A DNA stretch of 40,350 nucleotides, from NCBI GenBank assembly GCA_964494655.1, contig CAZBRM010000005.1, positions 1-40,350 on the forward strand, in the 5' to 3' direction. The notes below the pieces were generated by a model, which was given only the letters and a program-made list of their open reading frames with translations, had not been told where the DNA came from and did not search any database. This document shows, piece after piece, positions 7,327-15,720 of the stretch (position 1 is the stretch's first letter; every line of letters starts with the position of its first letter). A program made the translations under genes and the position numbers. This DNA comes from JAHJQT01 sp964494655. GTDB lineage: Bacteria > Patescibacteriota > Minisyncoccia > Portnoybacterales > UBA2143.

Positions 7327-8120
7327 ATAATAATAAGCTTTTAATTATAGCTAATTGGAAATGCAATCCTTCTACTCAAAAAGAAGCTGAGCATCTTTTT
7401 ACAGCTGTAAAAAAAGAGATAAGAAAAATTGATAAGACAGAAGTAGTTATCTGTCCGCCGTTTATTTATCTACCTCTTTTTAAGCAAAAGCGGAAAAATG
7501 CGCGACAATCCAATACTATTCAACTTGGAGCGCAAAATTGTTTTTGGGAAAACAAAGGAGCTTATACTGGAGAGATTTCTCCTTCAATGCTTAAAGATTC
7601 TGGATGTAAATATATTATTATTGGTCACTCAGAAAGAAGAAGTTATTTTAACGAAGCAGATAATGATATTAATAAAAAAATAAAAGCTGTTCTTAAAAAT
7701 CAGATGAAGCCCATTTTCTGTGTTGGTGAAAAAGACAGAGATTCTTTTGATTCTGAAGGAAAGTCAATAAATGAGATGAGTTTAATTATTAGTGAACAAA
7801 TTGAAAAAGGATTAGCAGAAATTTCTCAATCAAGAATCTCAAGCGTTATCATCGCCTATGAACCTATTTGGGCGATTGGCACAGGAATACCGTGCTTGCC
7901 TGATGATGCTATGAAAGCAGCCCTGTTAATAAAAAAGACATTAACGGGTCTCTATAATAGGTCAATTGCTGAGAGAGTTAAAATTCTTTATGGAGGAAGC
8001 GTTATCAGTCAAAATGCGATTGATTATATTAAAGGCGCAAATATGGATGGCTTATTAATCGGAGGATCCTCTCTTAACGCAAGTGAGTTTATTAAGATTA
8101 TTAATAGGGTTATCTTATGA
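7323..8120 (+). CDS. tpiA: Triosephosphate isomerase
   Basis: TIM-barrel enzyme interconverting dihydroxyacetone phosphate and glyceraldehyde 3-phosphate. Seen: ANWKCN (N11, K13), LGAQNCFWENKGAYTGEIS, the electrophile histidine in IIGHSERR, the catalytic glutamate in IAYEPIWAIGTG, and phosphate-binding LYGGSV and GLLIGGSSL. The length of 265 residues is slightly above the usual 250, partly from an insertion after KQKRKNARQS. It overlaps the DedA gene and pgk by 4 bases on each side (ATGA), so the glycolytic pair is part of one tightly packed transcript. Confidence 0.97.
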   Translation: MNNNKLLIIANWKCNPSTQKEAEHLFTAVKKEIRKIDKTEVVICPPFIYLPLFKQKRKNARQSNTIQLGAQNCFWENKGAYTGEISPSMLKDSGCKYIIIGHSERRSYFNEADNDINKKIKAVLKNQMKPIFCVGEKDRDSFDSEGKSINEMSLIISEQIEKGLAEISQSRISSVIIAYEPIWAIGTGIPCLPDDAMKAALLIKKTLTGLYNRSIAERVKILYGGSVISQNAIDYIKGANMDGLLIGGSSLNASEFIKIINRVIL

Positions 8121-9283
8121 AATTTCTAAGAGATTTTAATTTTAAAAAAAAGAAGGTTCTTTTTAGAGCTGATTTTAATATTCCATTAAGCAAAGACAAA
8201 GAAATAGACAATAAAGAAGACTGGCGCATTGAAGCTACTTTGCCAAGCATAAATTATTTATTGGATCGAGGGGCAAGCATTATTCTTTTATCCCACTTAG
8301 GCAGGCCAAAAGGCAGAATAATAGAAAATCTGCGATTAAATTCTGTTGTCAGGAGGTTGGAAAAACTCTTAAAAAAAGATATTGTTAAACTAAATAGCTG
8401 TCTAGGACCAGAAGTAAAGGACAAAATTGAGAACATGAATCTTGGAGAAATTATTGTTTTAGAAAATATTCGCTTTTATCCAGAAGAAGAAAATAATGAT
8501 TGTGATTTTGCCAAATTACTAGCAAGTTATGGAGATATCTATGTTAATGATGCTTTTAGCGTGAGTCATAGAGCCCATGCTTCTTTAGTTGGCATTCCAG
8601 AGTTTTTACCATCTTGCGCTGGCTTGCTTCTTGAAAAAGAAATAAATGCTCTTTCTGGCGTTTTAGAAAATGCAAAAAGGCCTTTAGTTGTTATTATTGG
8701 CGGAGCAAAAATTTCCACTAAAATTAAATTCATAAAGAAATTTTTAATTAAAGCTGATGATTTGCTTTTAGGCGGGGCCTTGGCTAATACTGTTATTGCT
8801 GCAAAAGGATTTGCTATTGGAAAATCTATTAGCGAACAAGGAATGATTGAAGATATTAAAAAAATGGATTTAACAAACATCAAACTTCATTTGCCGGTTG
8901 ATGCGGTTGCTTCTGTTGATCCTTCTGGAAAAAAGGGTTCAAGAATTGCTCCTATTGGCAAAACAAAAGAAGATGAAATGATTTTAGATATAGGTCCGGA
9001 TACAATAAAGCTTTTTAAGAATATTATTTCTCAAGCTGAAACAATTATTTGGAATGGGCCCATGGGAATAATTGAAGTCAAAGAATTTATTAATGGGAGC
9101 ATGCAAATAGCTCAGTTAGTTGCCAATAGTAAAGCTTTTTCGATTGTCGGTGGTGGAGATAGTATTTATTTATTGGAAAAAGTAGATTTATTAGATAAGA
9201 TTGATCATATTTGCACTGGCGGAGGAGCTATGCTTAAATTTTTAGCAGGCGAAAAACTTCCTGGGATAGAGGCATTAAACTAA
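8117..9283 (+). CDS. pgk: Phosphoglycerate kinase
   Basis: Makes ATP from 1,3-bisphosphoglycerate in lower glycolysis, a main source of energy in a fermentative organism of this type. Seen: FRADFNIPLSK at the N-terminus, LLSHLGRPKG, LENIRFYPEEE, FVNDAF-like YVNDAFSVSHRAHAS, VVIIGGAKISTK, WNGPMGIIE and GGGDSIYLLEK in the nucleotide-binding C-terminal lobe, ending in TGGGAMLKFLAGEKLPGIEAL. At 388 residues it is complete and of normal length. It directly follows tpiA with a 4-base overlap; recJ starts 10 bases after the stop. Confidence 0.97.
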   Translation: MKFLRDFNFKKKKVLFRADFNIPLSKDKEIDNKEDWRIEATLPSINYLLDRGASIILLSHLGRPKGRIIENLRLNSVVRRLEKLLKKDIVKLNSCLGPEVKDKIENMNLGEIIVLENIRFYPEEENNDCDFAKLLASYGDIYVNDAFSVSHRAHASLVGIPEFLPSCAGLLLEKEINALSGVLENAKRPLVVIIGGAKISTKIKFIKKFLIKADDLLLGGALANTVIAAKGFAIGKSISEQGMIEDIKKMDLTNIKLHLPVDAVASVDPSGKKGSRIAPIGKTKEDEMILDIGPDTIKLFKNIISQAETIIWNGPMGIIEVKEFINGSMQIAQLVANSKAFSIVGGGDSIYLLEKVDLLDKIDHICTGGGAMLKFLAGEKLPGIEALN

Positions 9284-9293
9284 ATTTTTAATT

Positions 9294-11045
9294 ATGAGGT
9301 GGAAAATTAAACCTAAAGCGCCGAGCGCTTTTTTAAAACAATTTCCAGAATACTCTCCTTTAATTTGCAATCTTCTTTATAATCGGAATATAAAAACACA
9401 GAAACAGATTGATGAGTTTTTTAGCCCTGATTATTTAGATGACATCCATGATCCTTTTTTACTTAAAGGAATGAAAAAAGCTGTAGAGAGAATTGTCAGA
9501 GCAATAGAAAAAAAGGAAAAAATATTTATTTATGGTGATTATGATGCCGATGGGGTTTGCTCATCAGCGATCTTATTTTTAACTCTGAAAAAATTAAAAG
9601 CAAAAAGACCTGAAATTTATATACCAAACAGAAACGAAGAAGGTCATGGCTTAAATAAAAACGCTATTAGTTTTTTATCTAAAGAGGGGGCAAAATTAAT
9701 TATCACAGTTGATTGTGGATGCGTTGATTTTGAAGAAGTAGATTTGGCCAAGTCTTTGGGAATTGATGTTATTATTACTGATCATCATCTATTAAAAGAT
9801 AAGCTTCCAAATGCTCTGGCCTTAATTGATCCTTTTCAAAAAGGAGATAAATATCCTTTTAAAGAATTAGCAGGGGCAGGAGTTGTTTATAAGCTTGCCT
9901 GCGCTCTTTTGAAATCTTTTAAAAATAATTCTTTTGAAAAATGGTTACTTGATCTGACAGCTATTGCTACTGTAGCTGATATGATGCCTATTATTGGAGA
10001 AAATCGCGCTTTAGTTAAGTATGGGCTTGGAGTTTTAGCTCAAACAAAATGGCCCGGTCTTCAAGAATTAATGAAAGTTTCTGGTATTAGTCCAAAAATT
10101 GTTCATTCTTCTAAAAATGGAGAAGCTCCTTCGACTAATCTTAATGTTCATATGCTTGGCTTTGCAATTGGGCCAAGATTAAATGCGGCTGGCCGAATGG
10201 ATCATGCCAATATTGCCTATAATCTTCTAGTGGCAAAAGATAAAAGAAAAGCAAGTATTTTAGCTGAAGAGATTAATAAGAACAATACAAAAAGGCAAAG
10301 TTTGACAGATAAGATTGTTCAAGAAGTAGAAAAGCGCTTAGATAAAAAAAAGATTAAGAACAAAAACTCTAAATTTATTTTTGAAGGAGATCCTTCCTGG
10401 CCAGTTGGTTTAGTTGGTCTGATTGCAGCCAAAATTACTGGAAAATATAATGTTCCAACAATAATTTATCAAGAAAAAGGAGACATAATTTGCGCCTCAT
10501 GCAGAAGCACTATTCAATTTGATTTAGTTGAAGCTTTTAATAAATACCTTAATCTTTTTGATAATTTTGGGGGACACAAACAGGCCTGTGGATTTCGCAT
10601 GAAAAAAAATAATTTAAATAAGGTCAAAACTATTTTTAACAGAATAACAGAAAAAGAATTAAGAAACATAGATATTGAACAAATTTTAGATATTGATGTT
10701 GAAATGAAATTAGAAGATATTAATTGGCAAAATTATGATTGTATTCAAGATTTTGCCCCTTTTGGAAGAGGCAATCCAGAGCCGAAATTTTTAATTAAAA
10801 AAGCAGAAATTATTGATTGCAGAACTGTAGGTAATGGAAATAAGCATTTAAAATTAGGGTTAATGATTTTTAATAAGAATTCAATGGCTAAAAAGTTCAA
10901 TGCGATTGCTTTTGGTATGGGAGATAAAAATGGAGCGCTTAAAAAAGGCAATTTAGTTGATCTTGTTTTTGAATTAATTATAAATGAGTGGAATAATAAT
11001 CGTAATTTGGAAATGAAGATTATTGATTTAAGATTATCTAAATGA
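9294..11045 (+). CDS. recJ: Single-stranded-DNA 5'-3' exonuclease RecJ
   Basis: DHH-family exonuclease for recombination and mismatch repair. Domains in order: the N-terminal DHH domain with YGDYDADGVCSSA (about residue 80-92), VDCG and ITDHHLLKD (the DHH motif), ATVADMMPIIGENR; the bridging helix; GPRLNAAGRMDHA; the DHHA1 domain ending in FGGHKQACGFRM; and the C-terminal OB-fold with FAPFGRGNPEP. The 583-residue length is typical. There is a small lysine-rich stretch between the DHH and DHHA1 domains. It follows pgk closely and probably belongs to the same transcript, which would end near palindromic element B. Confidence 0.95.
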   Translation: MRWKIKPKAPSAFLKQFPEYSPLICNLLYNRNIKTQKQIDEFFSPDYLDDIHDPFLLKGMKKAVERIVRAIEKKEKIFIYGDYDADGVCSSAILFLTLKKLKAKRPEIYIPNRNEEGHGLNKNAISFLSKEGAKLIITVDCGCVDFEEVDLAKSLGIDVIITDHHLLKDKLPNALALIDPFQKGDKYPFKELAGAGVVYKLACALLKSFKNNSFEKWLLDLTAIATVADMMPIIGENRALVKYGLGVLAQTKWPGLQELMKVSGISPKIVHSSKNGEAPSTNLNVHMLGFAIGPRLNAAGRMDHANIAYNLLVAKDKRKASILAEEINKNNTKRQSLTDKIVQEVEKRLDKKKIKNKNSKFIFEGDPSWPVGLVGLIAAKITGKYNVPTIIYQEKGDIICASCRSTIQFDLVEAFNKYLNLFDNFGGHKQACGFRMKKNNLNKVKTIFNRITEKELRNIDIEQILDIDVEMKLEDINWQNYDCIQDFAPFGRGNPEPKFLIKKAEIIDCRTVGNGNKHLKLGLMIFNKNSMAKKFNAIAFGMGDKNGALKKGNLVDLVFELIINEWNNNRNLEMKIIDLRLSK

Positions 11046-11104
11046 TAAGCTAAATAAAAAAATTCTACTTATTCCCTGAGCGAGCAAAGCAAGTCATCAA
11101 ATTC

Positions 11105-11140
11105 GAGGGCAGTCCCTCGACTTTGTCGGGGGTTGCCCTC
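11105..11140. repeat. Palindromic element B
   Basis: GAGGGCAGTCCCTCGACTTTGTCGGGGGTTGCCCTC-type hairpin: outer arms GAGGGCAG/TTGCCCTC and inner arms CCCTCGAC/GTCGGGGG. The centre is identical to element A. Here the right arm is followed by TTTT, so this copy could also act as a terminator after recJ. It fills most of the 118-base space between recJ and the RNase H gene. Confidence 0.8.
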
Positions 11141-11163
11141 TTTTCAGGCAATAATAACTATAT

Positions 11164-11598
11164 ATGAAAATTACTATTTATACTGATGGCGGTTCTCGTG
11201 GAAATCCAGGTCCTTCTGCTATCGGAGTGGTTATTTATAAGGGGAATCAAATAATTAAAACTTACTCTGAATTTATTGGAAAAGCGACTAATAATGAAAC
11301 TGAATACCAAGCGACTGTTTTTGCCTTAAAAAAAGCGAAACTTCTTTTTGGAAAGAAGAAAGCTAAGGAAATGGAAATAGAAGTTTTAATGGATAGTGAA
11401 TTAGCGGTTAAACAATTGAATCACGAGTATAAAATTAAGGAAGAAAAATTACAACTGTTGTTTATAAAAATTTGGAATTTAATTTTAGATTTTAAAAAAG
11501 TTAGTTTCAAACACATTCCAAGAGAAGAAAACAAGCAAGCCGATAGGTTAGTTAATGAAGCGTTAGATAATCAAGACAGAGAACAAACTTTACTATAG
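11164..11598 (+). CDS. Ribonuclease H-like protein (RnhA/RVT_3 type)
   Basis: Predicted to cleave the RNA strand of RNA-DNA hybrids. The four acidic catalytic positions are all visible: D8 in YTDGGSRGNPGPS, E45 in NNETEYQA, D77 in VLMDSELAVKQL and D127 in NKQADRLVNEAL. The 144-residue, single-domain layout resembles the short archaeal/Gram-positive type I RNase H group rather than the E. coli enzyme with its basic protrusion. No Shine-Dalgarno is seen; AT-rich TAATAA lies 6 bases before the ATG. The rnpB promoter starts just 7 bases after the stop. Confidence 0.88.
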   Translation: MKITIYTDGGSRGNPGPSAIGVVIYKGNQIIKTYSEFIGKATNNETEYQATVFALKKAKLLFGKKKAKEMEIEVLMDSELAVKQLNHEYKIKEEKLQLLFIKIWNLILDFKKVSFKHIPREENKQADRLVNEALDNQDREQTLL

Positions 11599-11605
11599 TT
11601 AATCC

Positions 11606-11633
11606 TTGACATTGTTCTTAATAGGTTTATAAT
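11606..11633 (+). promoter_or_regulatory. rnpB promoter
   Basis: TTGACA at 11606-11611, a 16-base spacer and TATAAT at 11628-11633, both perfect consensus, placing the start at about 11640, the predicted 5' end of the RNase P RNA. Confidence 0.85.
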
Positions 11634-11639
11634 TCAAAT

Positions 11640-12005
11640 AGTTCAAGCAAATTAAATAGTCGCCTCGTAGTATTACGGGGAGGAAAGTCCGGGCACCGAA
11701 TCCTGTTTAAACGGGAGGAAAGCGACAGCGGATAACTTCCGCCGAGTGCGAACTTAGGGAAAGTGCCACAGAGACAATATTTCTTTGTTTTAGGGGAGAC
11801 CTCCTAAAATGAGGTAAAGGTGAAAAGTGAGGGATTAAGACCCCTCTTTCCGCAGGGAGACCTGTTGGAATGGTAAACCCTGTCTGGTGCAAGAGCAAAC
11901 CTTGTATTAATACAAGGTAAAAGTAGCTCGCTTGAGCTTAATAGTAATATTAGGCCCAGATTAATGACTATTCAAGACAGAACCCGGCTTATGATTTACT
12001 TGAAT
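11640..12005 (+). ncRNA. rnpB: RNase P RNA
   Basis: Catalytic RNA that trims the 5' leader of tRNA precursors. Signature blocks in order: GAGGAAAGTCCGGGC (around 11680-11695), GAAAGTGCCACAGAGACA (around 11759), GGTAAACCC (around 11873), GCAAGAGCAAACC-like J region and AACCCGGCTTA near 11981-11991. Helix P1 closes with TTCAAG at 11642-11647 pairing CTTGAA at 11999-12004. The length of about 365 nt and the block order fit bacterial type A. A perfect-consensus promoter lies directly upstream and a strong terminator directly downstream. Long antisense ORFs across it are shadows. Confidence 0.95.
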
Positions 12006-12036
12006 AAAGAGACGCGCTTAAGGCGCGTCTCTTTTA
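12006..12036 (+). terminator. rnpB terminator
   Basis: AAAGAGACGCGC at 12006-12017 pairs with GCGCGTCTCTTT at 12023-12034 around TTAAG, with a short T-rich tail. Confidence 0.9.
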
Positions 12037-12091
12037 TACTCATTGATTTTTTGCTTATAATTTATTAGGATTAAAGTATAAATTAAAAAAA

Positions 12092-13519
12092 ATGAAAAAA
12101 TCAGAGCTTTTTTTTACAACGATTTTAGTCCCCTTGGATTTTCTCATGCTTTTTTTAGCTGGCTTATCTTCTTATTTTATAAGAACCCATCCTTTAATAG
12201 TTCAATATAGGCCGGTTCTTTTTCATTTGAATCTTCCTCTAAATAAATATTTAGGATTAGTTGTTGCTGTTTCTTTGTATTTTTTGATTGTTTTTGCTTT
12301 GGTCGGACTTTATAAAATAAAAGTGCGCCGTATGATTTTAGATGATTTTTTAAAAATTATTATTGGAGTTTCAGCAGGTATTTTTGTCTTAGTTTTATAT
12401 ATTTTTATAAGCCGTGAATTATTTGATTCTCGCTTTCTTGTTTTAGCTGGCTGGCTTTTTGCTATTCTTTTTGTTTTAATCGGACGTTTCTTTATTATTC
12501 ATTTACAGAAATTTTTAATAAAAAAATATCATTTTAGCGCTAATCGCGTTTTGGTGATTGGAAAAGATAATATTAGCGCAAAAATAATAAGGAATATTAA
12601 GGAAGAACCGAATTTAGGATATTTTTTTGTTGGAAACCTTACTAATCCTGATTTAAAAAAAATAAAAGAAAAGATTGTTAATTTTGAAGTTGATGAAATC
12701 ATTTTAGCTAACCTTGATTGGCCCAAAAAAGAAATTCTTAAATTAACTAATTTTTGTGAGGAAAATCATATTGTTTTTAAATTTGTTCCTAATATTTTTC
12801 AAACATTAACAGTTAATAGTTCTGCTGTTACCCTTGGGACAATTCCATTGATAGAAATAAAAAGAACTGTTCTTGATGGATGGGGAAGAGTGATAAAAAG
12901 AATATTTGATATAATTTTTTCTCTGCTTTTCATTATTATCTTTTCACCTCTTTATATTTTACTGGCTATTTTAATTAAAATAAATTCTCGTGGTCCTATT
13001 ATTTATAGAGATTATCGCTATGGATATAAAAAAAGAAAATTTAAATTTTATAAATTCCGTTCAATAAAAGCAGATCTTTGCGATGGTGAATTTGGGACAA
13101 AAAAAGGCAATAAAATGCTTAAGGAATTAGAAAATGATCAAGAAAAAAATATAAGAAATAACAGTCCATTGCATAAAATAAAAAACGATCCGAGAGTTAC
13201 AAGAGTCGGAAGATTTATACGCAAATATTCTTTAGATGAGCTTCCCCAGTTTTTTAATGTTTTAAAGGGAGATATGAGCATTATTGGTTATCGGCCTCAT
13301 ATGTCTTATGAAGTTGAAAAATATAACCTTGAACAGAAAAAAATGTTTTGCTCAAAACCAGGCATAACAGGATTAGCGCAGATTTCTGGCAGAAGCAATC
13401 TTGATTTTGACGAGGAAGTAAAATTAGACCTTTTTTATATTGAAAACTGGTCTGTAAGATTGGATTTAATAATTTTATTAAAAACTCCATTTGTTATTTT
13501 ATTTAAAAGACATAAATGA
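12092..13519 (+). CDS. Polyprenyl-phosphate sugar-1-phosphate transferase (WbaP/PssY type)
   Basis: Starts a surface polysaccharide by placing a sugar-1-phosphate on undecaprenyl phosphate. The 475-residue protein has four N-terminal membrane helices (about residues 8-28, 55-75, 90-110 and 118-138), a Rossmann-like domain starting VLVIGKDNISAKII, then a re-entrant helix and the catalytic bacterial sugar transferase domain: NSRGPIIYRDYRYG, KFYKFRSIKAD, RVTRVGRFIRKYSLDELPQ, GDMSIIGYRP and KPGITGLAQISGRSNLDFDE. This is the first gene of the glycosyltransferase run; the next gene overlaps it by 4 bases. TATAAT at 12056-12061 or TATAAA at 12077-12082 could provide the promoter. The substrate sugar cannot be read from the sequence. 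Confidence 0.92.
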   Translation: MKKSELFFTTILVPLDFLMLFLAGLSSYFIRTHPLIVQYRPVLFHLNLPLNKYLGLVVAVSLYFLIVFALVGLYKIKVRRMILDDFLKIIIGVSAGIFVLVLYIFISRELFDSRFLVLAGWLFAILFVLIGRFFIIHLQKFLIKKYHFSANRVLVIGKDNISAKIIRNIKEEPNLGYFFVGNLTNPDLKKIKEKIVNFEVDEIILANLDWPKKEILKLTNFCEENHIVFKFVPNIFQTLTVNSSAVTLGTIPLIEIKRTVLDGWGRVIKRIFDIIFSLLFIIIFSPLYILLAILIKINSRGPIIYRDYRYGYKKRKFKFYKFRSIKADLCDGEFGTKKGNKMLKELENDQEKNIRNNSPLHKIKNDPRVTRVGRFIRKYSLDELPQFFNVLKGDMSIIGYRPHMSYEVEKYNLEQKKMFCSKPGITGLAQISGRSNLDFDEEVKLDLFYIENWSVRLDLIILLKTPFVILFKRHK

Positions 13520-14601
13520 AAGTTGCTTTAGTGCATGATTATCTTAATCAATATGGAGGGGCAGAAAGAGTACTAGAGGCGTTTTGTCAGATTTTTCCAA
13601 AAGCGCCGATCTATACTTTGCTTTATGATAGAGAAAAAACCGGATTTGCCTTTGACAATAAAGATATTAGAACTTCTTTTTTGCAAAAAATTCCATTAGT
13701 TAAATCGCACCATCGCCCTTTCTTAATGTTAATGCCCTTAGCAATTGAGCAATTTGATTTTTCTCAATATGATTTAGTTCTTTCTGATTCTGCCAGCTAT
13801 GCTAAAGGAATAATTACTTCTCCTGACACTTTTCATATTTGCTATTGTCATACTCCTATTCGTTATGCTTGGGATGATTCGCATAAATACATTGAAGAAT
13901 TCGGATACTCTGGCGCAATTAAAAAGATTATTCCTTTTTTTATGAATTATATTCGTATTTGGGATGAAAAAGCGTCTAAAAGAGCTGATAAATTTATTTC
14001 TAATTCAAAATTTGTTTCTGAAAGAATTAAAAAATATTATCATAGAGAATCAGAAGTTATTCATCCTCCGGTTAAGGCAGACCTGTTTTATTTGGCAGAA
14101 AAAACAGATGATTATTTTTTATTAGTTGGCCGCTTTTTACCTTATAAACGTTTTGATTTGGCAATAGATGCTTTTAATCAGCTTGGATTTCCATTAAAGA
14201 TAATCGGGGATGGTCCTGATAGAAAAAGATTAGAAAAGAAATCTAATAAGAATATAGAATTTATTGGCTTGGTTCCTGATTGCAAGTTGAAAAATTATTA
14301 TGCGCGCTGCAAAGCCTTTATTTTTCCTCAAGAAGAGGATTTTGGCATTACAGCTGTTGAAGCAATGGCTGCTGGTCGTCCCGTGATTGCTTATAAAGGA
14401 GGGGGAGCTTTGGAAATTGTCCAGCAAAATGTAACCGGCTTATTTTTTGAAAACCAAACTTCAGAAGATTTAATAAAAGTATTGAAGAATTTCAATGAGT
14501 TAGATTTCAATCCTAAAATTATTAGAGAAAAGGCAATGAAATTTGATGAAGAAAATTTTAAAGAAAAAATTAAAAAATTTATTAATAAGACAATGAGATG
14601 A
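13516..14601 (+). CDS. Family 4 glycosyltransferase
   Basis: GT-B fold retaining glycosyltransferase, probably adding a sugar to the lipid-linked saccharide begun by the upstream sugar transferase. It has 361 residues. N-terminal domain: KVALVHDYLNQYGGAERVL, a typical GT4 acceptor-side start. C-terminal domain: LLVGRFLPYKRFDLAIDAF, IIGDGPDRKRL, and the donor-binding FPQEEDFGITAVEAMAAGRPVIAY (E-x7-E type). The segment CHTPIRYAWD is shared with mannosyl/GDP-mannose-dependent members, so mannose is possible, but this is inference. It overlaps both neighbours by 4 bases. Confidence 0.9.
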   Translation: MKVALVHDYLNQYGGAERVLEAFCQIFPKAPIYTLLYDREKTGFAFDNKDIRTSFLQKIPLVKSHHRPFLMLMPLAIEQFDFSQYDLVLSDSASYAKGIITSPDTFHICYCHTPIRYAWDDSHKYIEEFGYSGAIKKIIPFFMNYIRIWDEKASKRADKFISNSKFVSERIKKYYHRESEVIHPPVKADLFYLAEKTDDYFLLVGRFLPYKRFDLAIDAFNQLGFPLKIIGDGPDRKRLEKKSNKNIEFIGLVPDCKLKNYYARCKAFIFPQEEDFGITAVEAMAAGRPVIAYKGGGALEIVQQNVTGLFFENQTSEDLIKVLKNFNELDFNPKIIREKAMKFDEENFKEKIKKFINKTMR

Positions 14602-15716
14602 AGATAGGTATTGATACAAGAGTTTTAACTCGAGGAACCAGAACAGGAGTTGAAGAATATACAATAAATTTATTGTCTAATCTTTTGGCCCTTAACCCGA
14701 AAATCAATTACCAGCTTTTTTATAATGCCTATCAAAAAGTTAATTTAAATTATAATTGGCTTTCTTTGCCAAATGTTGAGCTTAATGATTTTAAGATTCC
14801 AAACCGCTTTTTCTTTATTTCGTCCCGTTATTTTAATCAGCCCAAGATTGATAAGTTATTAAGAGGTGTTGATGTTTATTTTAATCCTCATTTTTTTATA
14901 GCGCCCGTATCGCAAAAATGTAAAAAAGTTATTACTTTTCATGACTTATCATTTGAACATCATCCTGAATTTTTTTCCTGGCGCAAGAGGATCTGGCAAA
15001 AATTTTTAATGGATACTAAGAAAGAAGCCGAAAAAGCTGATAAAATAATTGCTGTTTCAGAATCAACTAAATCTGATTTAATTAATTTTTATGGGATAGA
15101 GCCGAATAAAATTAAAGTGATTTATTCGGGAATAGGAAAGCAGTTTAAGCAAATAGATAATAACAGCAATATTAAAGAAAAATACAATTTACCTGATAAA
15201 TTTATTTTATACTTTGGCACAATTGAACCGAGAAAGAATTTAATTGGGTTAATTGAAGCTTTTGAATTATTAAAAGATAAGAATTACAAACTTGTTATTG
15301 CTGGAGTAAAAGGGTGGCTTTATCAGGATATTTTTAAAGCGGCCAATAAATCAAAAAAAAAGAAAGATATAATTTTTACCGGTTTTATTGAAGAATCAGA
15401 TAAGCCTTATCTTTATAACCTATCTAAAATTTTTGTTTATCCTAGTTTTTTTGAGGGCTTTGGTTTTCCTCCATTAGAAGCTATGGCTTGCGGAATTCCA
15501 ACAATTGTTTCATCTAATTCTTCTTTGCCTGAAGTCGTAGGGAAAGCGGCTTTAATGGTTGATGCGGCGAATATTGATGAGTTGGCTTGGTCTATGGAAA
15601 TTGCGCTTTCTGATAAAAAATTAAGGAAAAGATTAACTGAAAACGGATTAAAACAAGCGCGAAAGTTTTCCTGGCAAAAATGCGCTCAGGAGACATTGAA
15701 TGTTTTGATAAAGTAA
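14598..15716 (+). CDS. Family 4 glycosyltransferase
   Basis: Second GT-B enzyme of the run, 372 residues. It begins KIGIDTRVLTRGTRTGVEEY, then FHDLSFEHHPEFFS, an ADKIIAVSESTKSDLI hinge, ILYFGTIEPRKNLIGLIEAF at the start of the donor domain, and FVYPSFFEGFGFPPLEAMACG with the conserved E-x7-E. This pattern is like MtfB/WbdB-type mannosyltransferases, but substrate assignment is not possible from motifs alone. It overlaps the upstream GT4 by 4 bases and is separated from the next GT4 by 4 bases. Confidence 0.9.
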   Translation: MKIGIDTRVLTRGTRTGVEEYTINLLSNLLALNPKINYQLFYNAYQKVNLNYNWLSLPNVELNDFKIPNRFFFISSRYFNQPKIDKLLRGVDVYFNPHFFIAPVSQKCKKVITFHDLSFEHHPEFFSWRKRIWQKFLMDTKKEAEKADKIIAVSESTKSDLINFYGIEPNKIKVIYSGIGKQFKQIDNNSNIKEKYNLPDKFILYFGTIEPRKNLIGLIEAFELLKDKNYKLVIAGVKGWLYQDIFKAANKSKKKKDIIFTGFIEESDKPYLYNLSKIFVYPSFFEGFGFPPLEAMACGIPTIVSSNSSLPEVVGKAALMVDAANIDELAWSMEIALSDKKLRKRLTENGLKQARKFSWQKCAQETLNVLIK

Positions 15717-15720
15717 AAAG

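Noticed and set aside
11707..11898. Minus-strand ORF of 63 residues
   Set aside because: It lies wholly inside the RNase P RNA, whose conserved blocks explain the sequence.
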